The notes under the pieces were generated by a model that worked only from the letters and a program-made list of their open reading frames with translations, had not been told where the DNA came from and did not search any database. 36,678 bases of DNA from Chlamydiia bacterium. GTDB taxonomy: Bacteria > Chlamydiota > Chlamydiia > Chlamydiales > Rhabdochlamydiaceae. This document shows, one piece after another, positions 24,686 through 31,708 of this stretch (the stretch's first letter is position 1; the number at the start of each line of letters is the position of its first letter). The DNA lies in assembly GCA_021324995.1 (NCBI GenBank), contig JAJPIB010000038.1, positions 1 through 36,678 on the forward strand, given 5' to 3'. The position numbers and the translations under genes were made by a program.

Positions 24686-24895
24686 TGCTATACCATAATT
24701 AACTTAATTAGGTTATATTATACCTAAATTGATTACATAATATCTAATACAATTACTTATTATTATGCAATCCTTAGGATTAAGAACTAAAGACTCTCAT
24801 GTGACATTGTCTTCACAACAACTTTTCTTTCAATTGACTTCAACACACACTTAAGTCTTTATATTATAGTGCCAGATCGTTGGGAATCAGGCCAG

Positions 24896-25126
24896 CTAAT
24901 CAGATTCTGAATCCTGCTCAACCCACTCTTTCAAGCGCTTTTCGCACGCGTAGCAGTTATTTAAAATTTTAACTACATTATCCGTCAGACACGAGAAAAT
25001 TCGTTCCTTTAGAACCGAGGTGAACCACGCCTCTACGGCATTCTTGTTGCTCGATGGATAAGTAATTTCTAGAAGAAAATATACTTTCTTCTTTTTCCCA
25101 AATCTATTGACAAATTCATAAATTGA
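24896..25126 (-). pseudogene. Unrecognised reading frame without start codon
   Basis: On the minus strand about 76 codons read DSIYEFVNRFGKKKKVYF, then EITYPSSNKNAVEAWFTSVL, ERIFSCLTDNVVKILNN, CYACEKRLKEWVEQDSESD and a stop at 24896. Codon use and composition look protein-like, but the frame has a stop just upstream, no ATG, and a family 1 repeat 70 bases further on. It may be the 3' part of a lost gene. I do not know the family. The rest of the 24686-25404 gap holds only AT-rich sequence and the repeat. Confidence 0.4.
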
Positions 25127-25196
25127 ATCTTATCCTAGATACATGTTTGTTTGTAAATCTTTTCAATTTAGACTGCGTCCGACAAAGAAACAAGCG

Positions 25197-25361
25197 TATA
25201 CCCAACGTGATTGAAAATTTGGATTTAAGACCGAGCCAACGCCCCGGGATTGGACGATCGAATCTAGCCCCTATTTCTAATAGGGACGACGATTCGATCG
25301 CGCCAATCACGGAAGCTTTCGCTTCGGTCTTAAACCAAATTTTCAGTCACATTGGGTATAA
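25197..25361. repeat. Palindromic repeat family 1, copy C
   Basis: This complete 165-bp copy has TATACCCAACGTGATTGAAA at the left and CAGTCACATTGGGTATA at the right. A central hairpin CCCCTATT-TCT-AATAGGG is flanked by GATCGAATC and GATTCGATC. It has the same orientation as copy F and the opposite to B, D and E, judged from the asymmetrical inner part. Confidence 0.9.
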
Positions 25362-25452
25362 TTGCTCGAAGTGCAACTGATTGTGATCAATAGCAATAAG
25401 GATCATGGAGAATATGGTAGAGGGATTAAAAGGAAGGAGTGGCTTTTTAAAT

Positions 25453-26022
25453 ATGAAAGAAAATAGCAAACGATGTTTTGGATCTGCTCCTGGAAAAGAA
25501 TTCTATGCAGAGTACCACGACAAGGAATGGGGAATTCCGGTTTATGACGATAGACATCTATTTGAAATGCTTCTCCTTGAAGGCGCTCAAGCTGGATTAA
25601 GTTGGGAAACAATTCTCAAAAGACGAGAAGAATACAGACGAGTCTTTCACCGTTTTGATCCCGTGATTGTGGCCAAAATGACCGATAATGAGTTGAATTC
25701 CCTTCTTGAAAATCCAGGCATTATCCGAAACCGATTGAAAATTTTTGCTGCGCGTCAGAACGCATTAGCTTTTCTACAAATTCAAAAGGAGTTCGGTTCG
25801 TTTTCCAACTATGTTTGGAGCTTCGTAGACCACAAACCGATTGTTACGCGGCGAAAATCTCTCAGAGACATTCCTGCCTCTACTCCCATAAGTGATGCAC
25901 TTTCAAAAGATCTTAAGAAAAGAGGAATGACTTTTGTGGGTTCTACCATCATCTACGCTTTCATGCAAGCCGTTGGCCTTGTGGATGACCATCTTGTCGA
26001 CTGCCCATACTCAAATCGTTGA
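25453..26022 (+). CDS. tag: DNA-3-methyladenine glycosylase I
   Basis: Tag removes 3-methyladenine from alkylated DNA, starting base-excision repair in the cytoplasm. The protein has the family pattern: KRCFGSA at the start, EYHDKEWGIPVYDDRHLFEM, EGAQAGLSWETILKRREEYR, and VGLVDDHLVDC at the end. The terminal H and C with the N-terminal C and H would bind the structural zinc. I choose the ATG at 25453 because AAGGAG lies at 25434-25439 and this start fits the family's short N-terminus; an ATG at 25405 would add 16 non-family residues. It is a single gene with a repeat upstream and downstream. No damage is visible. Confidence 0.95.
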   Translation: MKENSKRCFGSAPGKEFYAEYHDKEWGIPVYDDRHLFEMLLLEGAQAGLSWETILKRREEYRRVFHRFDPVIVAKMTDNELNSLLENPGIIRNRLKIFAARQNALAFLQIQKEFGSFSNYVWSFVDHKPIVTRRKSLRDIPASTPISDALSKDLKKRGMTFVGSTIIYAFMQAVGLVDDHLVDCPYSNR

Positions 26023-26060
26023 TCTAAAAGAAATTCATCAAAGAAGGGGGCTAGGAGAAG

Positions 26061-26082
26061 TATACCCAACGTGACCGAAAAT
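26061..26082. repeat. Family 1 repeat fragment (G)
   Basis: The left end TATACCCAACGTGACCGAAA of a family 1 repeat stands alone here, 38 bases after the tag stop, without the rest. The 330-base gap 26023-26352 otherwise contains family 2 copy 2. Confidence 0.7.
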
Positions 26083-26136
26083 AGTGCTACTTATGCCATT
26101 GAGTAAAATTCTCTAGAACACCACGATCTGCACAGA

Positions 26137-26302
26137 TATACTGTTGACACTTGAAAGCTGGAGGATTTTGCAACGAAGCGGCGCAAATTTTTGTGTCTGG
26201 AGCGAGTGACCATTGCCGGAGAGGCAAGGCACGAGTGAAGATCAAAAATTAGCTGCCAAGCTGACGAAGCAAAAACTCCAGGTTTCCAGTGGAAGCAGTA
26301 TA
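26137..26302. repeat. Palindromic repeat family 2, copy 2
   Basis: This 166-bp element has TATACTGTTGACACTTGAAA at the left and TTTCCAGTGGAAGCAGTATA at the right, an imperfect inverted match. The centre shares CGCAAATTTTTGTGTCTGGA, then GCGAGTGACCATTGCCGGAG, with copies 1 and 3. It lies before the effector-binding gene. Confidence 0.85.
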
Positions 26303-26352
26303 CTGAAGCCCTCTTAAATGAGAAAATTCTTTTCTTTAAAAGAAGGTGATCT

Positions 26353-26955
26353 ATGACTTTTTCGATTCGATTATATTTCGTCTTAGTAGCAGTAGCCGCA
26401 GCAATTGCAGGTCAAACATTTGAAAATAAGGAAAGCGAAGGCATGAAAAAGATTCACGTACACCAAGGTGAGAAAAAGATCATAGGAATCAAAACAAGAA
26501 CAAATAATCAATTAGAAACAAATTCATTAGAGGGAAAAATCTTCCCCATCGTGAAACAATATTTCCATCAAAATGTTGCTTCAGATATTCCAAATCGGAT
26601 ACATCTCGGAACTACTTTTTGTATTTACACCGATTATGAGAGCGACCATCAAGGCGAGTATACTTATTTTATTGGAGAAGAAGTAAATTCCTTTGAAGGC
26701 GTACCTGCCAGCTTGGAAACTTTAATAATCCCTGCTCAAGAATATATAAAGTTTACCAGCGGACCTGGTCCCATGCCAGATGTTGTACGAAAACCTTGGC
26801 AACAAATTTGGCAAATGACTGCTGGTGAACTCGGTGGCCTGCGCTCCTATAGCGCTGACTTTGAAATTTATGATGAACGATCTAACGATCATCAAAATAT
26901 TGTTTTGGATATTTATATTGGAATTCAACCAAACAACTATGAAAATCAAAACTAA
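26353..26955 (+). CDS. Secreted GyrI-like effector-binding domain protein
   Basis: This 200-residue protein has a GyrI-like/AraC effector-binding (SHS2) fold as recalled for COG3708. It has HVHQGEKKIIGIKTRTNN, then GTTFCIYTDYESDHQGEYTY, then VPASLETLIIPAQEYIKF and a last strand NIVLDIYIGI. The residues that line the drug-binding pocket in such domains cannot be fixed here. An N-terminal hydrophobic stretch (IRLYFVLVAVAAAIAG) suggests export or a membrane anchor, unusual for this domain, which is normally attached to a DNA-binding part or free in the cytoplasm. GAAGGTGAT lies 5 bases before the ATG. There is no operon partner. It could sequester a small molecule or dye outside the cytoplasm (inference). 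Confidence 0.75.
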   Translation: MTFSIRLYFVLVAVAAAIAGQTFENKESEGMKKIHVHQGEKKIIGIKTRTNNQLETNSLEGKIFPIVKQYFHQNVASDIPNRIHLGTTFCIYTDYESDHQGEYTYFIGEEVNSFEGVPASLETLIIPAQEYIKFTSGPGPMPDVVRKPWQQIWQMTAGELGGLRSYSADFEIYDERSNDHQNIVLDIYIGIQPNNYENQN

Positions 26956-26958
26956 AGG

Positions 26959-27122
26959 TATACCCAACGTGACTGAAAGTTTGGTTTAGGACCGAAGCGA
27001 AAGCTCCCGCGATTGGCGCGATTGAATCGTCGCCCCTATTAGAAATAGGAGCCAGATTCGATCGTCAAATCCCGGGGCTTTGGCTCGGTCTTAAATCCAA
27101 ATTTTCAATCACGCTGGATATA
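26959..27122. repeat. Palindromic repeat family 1, copy D
   Basis: This complete copy of about 164 bp has TATACCCAACGTGACTGAAA at the left and TTTTCAATCACGCTGGATAT at the right. It has the same orientation as B and E. It lies directly next to a different palindrome (family 3), and the two fill the 26956-27335 gap. Confidence 0.9.
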
Positions 27123-27288
27123 TATCGGTTCCGTTTCAATGGGCTATAGAATTTTGGTTTTAACACGACCATTTTTTGATCCATCAAACAGGGGCACTAT
27201 TCGAGCAATAAGACCCTGTTTGATGGATCGGAAAAGGGGGTTGTTAAAAATCGAAATTCTATAGCCGATTGAAACGGAATCAGTATAT
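27123..27288. repeat. Palindromic repeat family 3
   Basis: This 166-bp imperfect palindrome has TATCGGTTCCGTTTCAATGG at the left and CGATTGAAACGGAATCAGTA at the right. Long inner arms (TGATCCATCAAACAGGG against CCCTGTTTGATGGATC) surround a loop of about 20 bases. It is unlike families 1 and 2 in sequence but has the same size and TATA-type ends. Only this copy is seen here. Confidence 0.8.
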
Positions 27289-27335
27289 ACATTCCAAAAC
27301 AAACCCGAATCTGAAACTACCTACAAAATCAAAAA

Positions 27336-28340
27336 ATGAAAGCCCTAAAAAAGCATGCCCTTTTTGCTCTGCTTTTTCTTACTCTTTTTTCTCAACTAGA
27401 GGCTGAAGAAAAAACACGGCAAGAAATTCTAATAGAAGAATCGAAAACTGCGCTCGCGAGAAGCTTAAGAATCGCTAAGGAATTCTATTCGCTGGAAGAA
27501 AGAGAAGAATTTAGGGAAATTACTGAGTCCATCTTGAGTAGTGAAGAAACTAAAGAGTCTATTAAGCAGCTCATCCAATCTACAGGGAGACGATTTTTCC
27601 TATTCAAATACCTAAGCGAGGAGTTCCAAGTTAAAGGATATCTTAGCTTTTTACCCAACGCTGAAGAAAATCCTTTGTTGATATTTTTGAGAGGGGGCAA
27701 CCGAGAACTTGGGTTAATGCACCCAGCTACAGATTTTACCTGTGCGCACAATTATACGGTGATCGCTACAACATATCGTGGAGGAGTTTCTGAAGGGATA
27801 GATGAATTTGGTGGCGCAGAAGTCAATGATATCTACAATTTAATCGAGTATTTCCCGGCACTTCAAGAAAAAATAGGAGTCCACTTTGCTCCTAAAAAAA
27901 CCTTTATCTTAGGAGGAAGCCGAGGAGGAATGGAAATGTTTTTAGCATTAAATCGGTCTCTTCCTTTGCAATACAAAATAACAAAAGCGGTCTCTCTATC
28001 TGGTCTGCTCGACCTTCAGGAATGCATGGCTTATCGTGAAGATATGAGAAAAATGTTCATTAGAGATTTTGGGTTAGTCCCTGAAAAAAACGAGGAAGCT
28101 TGGGTTGCCTATCGAAATCCCATCGCAAATGTATCTTGCCTTCGAAAAGATCTTCCCATTCTTATTCTCCAAGGAACCAACGATTTGCGCGTGAGTTTGA
28201 GTGAGGGCCATCACATGGTAAACGCATTGAAAAGCAATGGAAACCCTGTGACTTATCTAGAGATACCTGATGCAGATCACTGCCTTTCTAATCAGGCTAA
28301 CCGAATGGATATCATTACAAACTGGTTGGGGCATGAATGA
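27336..28340 (+). CDS. Secreted alpha/beta hydrolase, S9-like
   Basis: This 334-residue protein is an alpha/beta hydrolase of the prolyl-oligopeptidase-like group, with a signal peptide at residues 1-24 (ending LEAEE). The catalytic triad is in order: S195 in GGSRGGMEM, D283 in GTNDLRVS and H315 in DADHCLS. The strand LIFLRGGNRELG and the TYRGGVSEG loop before the serine fit S9-like lid-less enzymes. The substrate, an ester or a peptide, is unknown. The stop overlaps the next gene's start as ATGA. With the GNAT-GrpB gene and the cupin gene it forms a tight rightward operon. No ribosome binding site of note; the leader is A-rich. Confidence 0.85.
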   Translation: MKALKKHALFALLFLTLFSQLEAEEKTRQEILIEESKTALARSLRIAKEFYSLEEREEFREITESILSSEETKESIKQLIQSTGRRFFLFKYLSEEFQVKGYLSFLPNAEENPLLIFLRGGNRELGLMHPATDFTCAHNYTVIATTYRGGVSEGIDEFGGAEVNDIYNLIEYFPALQEKIGVHFAPKKTFILGGSRGGMEMFLALNRSLPLQYKITKAVSLSGLLDLQECMAYREDMRKMFIRDFGLVPEKNEEAWVAYRNPIANVSCLRKDLPILILQGTNDLRVSLSEGHHMVNALKSNGNPVTYLEIPDADHCLSNQANRMDIITNWLGHE

Positions 28341-29407
28341 CAATTCTCAAAACTGAGCGATTAATTTTACGCCCTTGGAAAGAAACAGACCTAGCAGCTT
28401 TTGCTCAGCTCAATGCCGATCCTAGAGTCATGGAGTGCTTCCCTCATCCTCTTTCCGCAGATGAAAGCAACAATTTGGCACATCGAATGCAGTCTAAGAT
28501 TGAAGAAAAGGGATGGGGTTTTTGGGCTGTTAGTATTCCTAACGCCGCTGATTTTATAGGCTTCATCGGTTTGAACACTGTAGATAAATCGAATTTTCCC
28601 GTTCCTTTTGCCCCCGCTGTCGAAATCGGGTGGCGTCTGGCATTTGAGTACTGGGGAAAGGGCTATGCTGCAGAAGGAGCAAAAGCTGCTTTGGCCTATG
28701 GCTTTGAGACGCTGAATTTGTCAGAAATTGTTTCTTTTACCGCTGCACAAAATATGCGTTCAAGACGCATCATGGAAAAAATAGGCATGCACCGCGACCC
28801 AAAGGATGATTTTGACAATCCTAAAGTGTCAGAAGGTCATCCCCTACAGAAACATGTACTGTATCGCATTGATCAACAAACATGGAAACAAAGCTCTTAT
28901 CAAAAAAACAAGTATGTCTTTAAACCTTATAATAAGATTTTCCCTGACCTTTTTCAAAGAGAGAAAGAAAGAATTTCTTCTCTGTTAAAAAAAGCTTTAA
29001 TGATTGAACATGTAGGAAGTACTGCTGTTCCGGGCTTAGGAGGAAAGGGGATCATTGATATTGCCATAGCTGTCAGAAAAGAAGATATGAACGTAGTATC
29101 CGAGCAACTTCAAAGTCTCGGATATGAGTTCAGACCTACTTTTAGCACCCCTGATCGATTTTATTTCATCCTCTACCTGCCTGATCCTGAAGAAGGAAGT
29201 AGAAGATACCATGTCCATTTGACTTACCCTGAAAACAGCGAATGGAAAGATTTTATTGGATTTAGGGATTATCTTAGAAACCATCCAAAAGAGTTGCTGG
29301 AATACGCAGAAATGAAAAGGCAAGCTGTTGTAGAAGCAAATCATAACGGTGAGCGCTATAGAAAATTAAAGGAGCCTATGTTTCAGAAAATCATCTCAAG
29401 GAGTTAA
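28337..29407 (+). CDS. GNAT acetyltransferase fused to GrpB domain
   Basis: This 356-residue protein joins two domains. Residues 1-175 form a RimJ-type GNAT acetyltransferase, from TERLILRPWKETDLAAFAQL through GWRLAFEYWGKGYAAEGAKA (the acetyl-CoA loop, GKGYA) and QNMRSRRIMEKIGM to the end. Residues about 190-356 form a GrpB (UPF0157) domain of the nucleotidyltransferase superfamily, with KIFPDLFQREKERI and the hallmark EHVGSTAVPGLGGKGIIDI. GrpB proteins are of uncertain function. The fusion may acetylate and nucleotidylate one substrate or join two steps (inference). The start overlaps the hydrolase stop by ATGA, and the cupin ATG follows the stop directly. Confidence 0.88.
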   Translation: MTILKTERLILRPWKETDLAAFAQLNADPRVMECFPHPLSADESNNLAHRMQSKIEEKGWGFWAVSIPNAADFIGFIGLNTVDKSNFPVPFAPAVEIGWRLAFEYWGKGYAAEGAKAALAYGFETLNLSEIVSFTAAQNMRSRRIMEKIGMHRDPKDDFDNPKVSEGHPLQKHVLYRIDQQTWKQSSYQKNKYVFKPYNKIFPDLFQREKERISSLLKKALMIEHVGSTAVPGLGGKGIIDIAIAVRKEDMNVVSEQLQSLGYEFRPTFSTPDRFYFILYLPDPEEGSRRYHVHLTYPENSEWKDFIGFRDYLRNHPKELLEYAEMKRQAVVEANHNGERYRKLKEPMFQKIISRS

Positions 29408-29776
29408 ATGGAGTACATAAAACACACATCTGCAGTAATACATAGAACCTCTCCCAACTGCAAAGCTTACGAATATCCGATGGAAAATTCCGAAATGAAT
29501 ATGTGTGTGGTAGAAATCAGCGAGAGATATCCAGAAAATGGGTATGCTAAAAATAGAAAATGCAGCGAAATGGGCTATATTCTAAAAGGATCTGGAAAAT
29601 TGGTAACGGAAACAGATGTAGTGGCTCTCACTCCTGGCGATTTGGTTTTCATTCCTCGTGGAGAAAAATACTACTGGGAAGGAAACATGATGATCGTTCT
29701 CTCGGCAACACCTGCTTGGCATCCCGAGCAGCATGAAACCAATCTTACTCCTTACATAACCTCCACTCATGAGTAA
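29408..29776 (+). CDS. Cupin domain protein
   Basis: This 122-residue protein is a single-domain cupin. The second motif region is ALTPGDLVFIPRGEKYYWEG, and the first half is degenerate (CSEMGYILKGSGKLVTETDV), without the histidine pair expected in motif 1. Metal binding is therefore doubtful. Its ATG begins immediately after the TAA of the GNAT-GrpB gene, so it is cotranscribed with it and the upstream hydrolase. Small cupins often accompany acetyltransferases in accessory operons, but no common substrate can be named. A family 4 repeat arm follows the stop at 29780-29818. Confidence 0.82.
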   Translation: MEYIKHTSAVIHRTSPNCKAYEYPMENSEMNMCVVEISERYPENGYAKNRKCSEMGYILKGSGKLVTETDVVALTPGDLVFIPRGEKYYWEGNMMIVLSATPAWHPEQHETNLTPYITSTHE

Positions 29777-29779
29777 GGG

Positions 29780-29818
29780 CGTCTACAAAGTAAGGGTTCG
29801 TCGATTTCGGGATTATTG
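29780..29818. repeat. Family 4 repeat, partial copy
   Basis: GTCTACAAAGTAAGGGTTCG, then TCGATTTCGGGATTATTG, matches the left arm of the palindrome at 6749-6780 at about 80 percent. The pairing arm is missing. It lies between the cupin and pentapeptide genes. Confidence 0.55.
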
Positions 29819-29844
29819 TGGCGCCGCTCGATTTGGAGTTCTAA

Positions 29845-30423
29845 ATGCCTGAAATTGAAGAAAATATAGAAGAGCAGACCATCAAATCGGAAAACTTCTC
29901 CAAGAGAAGGCTAGAAAAACACTCTTTTACCAAATGCACCTTCAACAGCTGCGTTTTTTCTGAGGCTGTTCTAAGGAATACGAAATTCTGCGCATGCACA
30001 TTCTCGAATTGCAATTTAAGTCTCATCAAGCTGGATGGCTGCCGTTTACACGACGTCCAATTCTTCGATTGCAAGATTGTTGGAGCCGAATTTTTCAAGT
30101 GCGATAAAACATTTTTCTCAGTGAACTTCAAGAACTGTCTACTTCAATACTGCAATTTCTCTGATCTAAACATGAAAAGCGGATCTTTCAAGGGAAGCAA
30201 ATTAAAGGACAGTCATTTTACAAACACAATATTGAGAGGTGTTGACTTTAGCGAGGTCGACTTACTAGGAACGGTCTTCCACAATTGCGATCTTTCCAAC
30301 GCCGATTTCTCCAGCAGCACGCAATACGATATCGATCCACTGACCAATAAGATGACGAAAGCGAAATTCTCACTCCCTGAAGCTACCAGATTGCTCCGCG
30401 CCTTTGATATCACGCTTATTTAA
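29845..30423 (+). CDS. Pentapeptide-repeat protein
   Basis: This 192-residue protein consists mostly of pentapeptide repeats of the A(D/N/C)(L/F)xx form: NTKFCACTFSNCNLSLIKLD, LHDVQFFDCKIVGAEFFKCD, then CLLQYCNFSDLNMKSGSFKG and GVDFSEVDLLGTVFHNCDLS. Such a chain folds into a right-handed quadrilateral beta-helix that mimics DNA or binds other proteins. Some relatives protect DNA gyrase (Qnr/MfpA), but this protein carries no Qnr-specific loops that I can place, so that function is not claimed. Many repeat positions are Cys. The N-terminal 25 residues are charged and outside the repeat. There is no signal peptide. The ATG is weakly preceded by GGAG (in TTTGGAGTTCTAA). Confidence 0.85.
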   Translation: MPEIEENIEEQTIKSENFSKRRLEKHSFTKCTFNSCVFSEAVLRNTKFCACTFSNCNLSLIKLDGCRLHDVQFFDCKIVGAEFFKCDKTFFSVNFKNCLLQYCNFSDLNMKSGSFKGSKLKDSHFTNTILRGVDFSEVDLLGTVFHNCDLSNADFSSSTQYDIDPLTNKMTKAKFSLPEATRLLRAFDITLI

Positions 30424-30438
30424 AAGGTAGAAGATTCC

Positions 30439-30929
30439 ATGACTAAAATGCATGAAATGAATTTCATATTGATGCACCATTAGTGCAGCTGTTAATTTCA
30501 CAGCAATTTCCACATTGGGCTCATCTGCCACTGAAAGCAGTTCCATCAGCAGGAACCGATAATACACTCTATCGACTTGGTAATGAACTGGTAGTTCGTC
30601 TGCCCCGGATTGGATGGGCAGTAGAGTCGATTGAAAAAGAGTGGAAATGGTTGTCAAAACTTGCGCCCCATTTACCTTTTTCTATTCCAACTCCCATTGC
30701 TAAAGGTATTCCTACCGAAGAATATCCATGGCCTTGGTCAGTATATAGATAACTTGAAGGTAACAATCCCATCGTAGGTCATATCTCTAATCCCTTTTTA
30801 CTGACTCGCGATCTTGTGAAGTTTCTTCAAGCTTTGCATAAAATTACGCTTCCAAATGGCCCAGTTTCTAATCGTGGAGTTTCTTTAGAAAAGAAAGCCA
30901 TTGAGACGCGTAAAGCTCTTAAGCAGTAG
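30439..30929 (+). pseudogene. Aminoglycoside phosphotransferase-like remnant
   Basis: This frame starts MTKMHE at 30439 and is out of phase with the following IDAPLVQLLISQQFPHW (a frameshift near 30461). It then runs through HLPLKAVPSAGTDNTLYRLG, VVRLPRIGWAVESIEKEW and YPWPWSVYR to a TAA at the conserved Trp position (30750-30752). Past the stop it continues LEGNNPIVGHISNPFLLTRD, then VSNRGVSLEKKAIETRKALK and ends near 30929. These are the N-terminal half of an APH-type kinase; the HGD and DFG motifs are absent. It ends abruptly where a pyruvyl-transferase fragment begins. It is related to the kinase at 11.8 kb. Confidence 0.8.
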
Positions 30930-31215
30930 CCAATTTGTCATCTCTTCAGCCCTTTCTGGCGTGATTGTCGCAGAGGCTTTTGGAATTCCGGCGCGTCTGC
31001 TCATAACTTCCGATGAGAACAACACAGAAACGCTCTTCAAATACGCTGATTATTATTATGGGACTAATCGTCTCCATTTCCGCTTTGCTACTTCAATAGA
31101 GGAAGCGCTGCAAATGGGAGGAGAGCCACTGCCTGAATGCGATCTAGAAAAACTCCTGCAAGCCTTCCCCCCACGATGTTTTACGCCTAGTAGACATAGC
31201 ATTTGCAACAAATGA
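30924..31215 (+). pseudogene. Polysaccharide pyruvyl transferase C-terminal remnant
   Basis: The frame SSQFVISSALSGVIVAEAFG, then IPARLLITSDENNTETLFK and ADYYYGTNRLHFRFATS, ending with GGEPLPECDLEKLLQAFPPR, is the C-terminal part of a polysaccharide pyruvyl transferase (ExoV/WcaK-like). In that family the ending ISSSLHGVIVAEAFGIP-type helix is the sugar/nucleotide site; here HG is replaced by SG. Nothing of the N-terminal half is present, and the open frame only begins inside the preceding kinase remnant. The junction is near 30924. It is a fused pseudogene product of deletion or recombination. Confidence 0.78.
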
Positions 31216-31239
31216 GAGATAGCGCTAGGTTCCTAGAAT

Positions 31240-31701
31240 ATGGGTAAAATGGATTTTCGACGCGCCGAACGAAATGACCTTCAAGACATTATTCGATTGC
31301 TCTCTGAAGATGAGCTTGGCTCTCAACGAGAGCTTTTCACACCGGGAATGATCCCATCCACTTATTGGGCAGCATTTGCAGATATCTCGTCTGATCCGAA
31401 CCAAGCTCTCATGGTCGTTGAAAGCCAAGGAAAAATCATCGGTACATGCCATCTCACTTTCATGCCCTCATTAACATTTCAAGGGGCTAAACGAATGAAC
31501 ATTGAAGCCGTGCGATTAGATCCATCTTTTCGTGGCCAAGGAATAGGGGCTTGGATGATCGAGCAGTCGATCAAAATAGCGCAGCAAAAAATGTGCAAAA
31601 TCGTGCAGCTTACTACAAATAAAAAGCGCCCCGCTGCAAAAAAATTTTACGAAAAGCTTGGATTCCAAGCATCTCACGAAGGAATGAAATTACAATTATG
31701 A
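31240..31701 (+). CDS. GNAT family N-acetyltransferase
   Basis: This 153-residue GNAT protein has the standard order. DFRRAERNDLQDIIRLLSED is the first helix, GTCHLTFMPSLTFQGAKRMN the beta-strand pair, IEAVRLDPSFRGQGIGAWMI the acetyl-CoA pyrophosphate loop (RGQGIG), and KRPAAKKFYEKLGF the last conserved part. The length is normal. Its closest general resemblance is to stand-alone GNATs of broad role; the substrate is unknown. The ATG at 31240 has only a weak ribosome-binding site (AGGTTCC, further away). It follows the pyruvyl-transferase remnant and precedes the outer-membrane gene by 7 bases, and may be cotranscribed with it. Confidence 0.88.
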   Translation: MGKMDFRRAERNDLQDIIRLLSEDELGSQRELFTPGMIPSTYWAAFADISSDPNQALMVVESQGKIIGTCHLTFMPSLTFQGAKRMNIEAVRLDPSFRGQGIGAWMIEQSIKIAQQKMCKIVQLTTNKKRPAAKKFYEKLGFQASHEGMKLQL

Positions 31702-31708
31702 TTGGATC

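Noticed and set aside
24890..24935. Sequence resembling another tRNA 3' end (AATCCTGCTCAACCCACTCTTTC)
   Set aside because: No paired T-arm or anticodon arm is seen, and the minus-strand protein-like frame explains the stretch better.
25116..25380. Open frames over family 1 copy C
   Set aside because: Palindromic repeat sequence; same frames are not kept in other copies.
29845..30423. Pentapeptide protein as a Qnr quinolone-resistance gene
   Set aside because: No Qnr-specific loops or dimer end can be placed; repeat proteins of this type have many roles.
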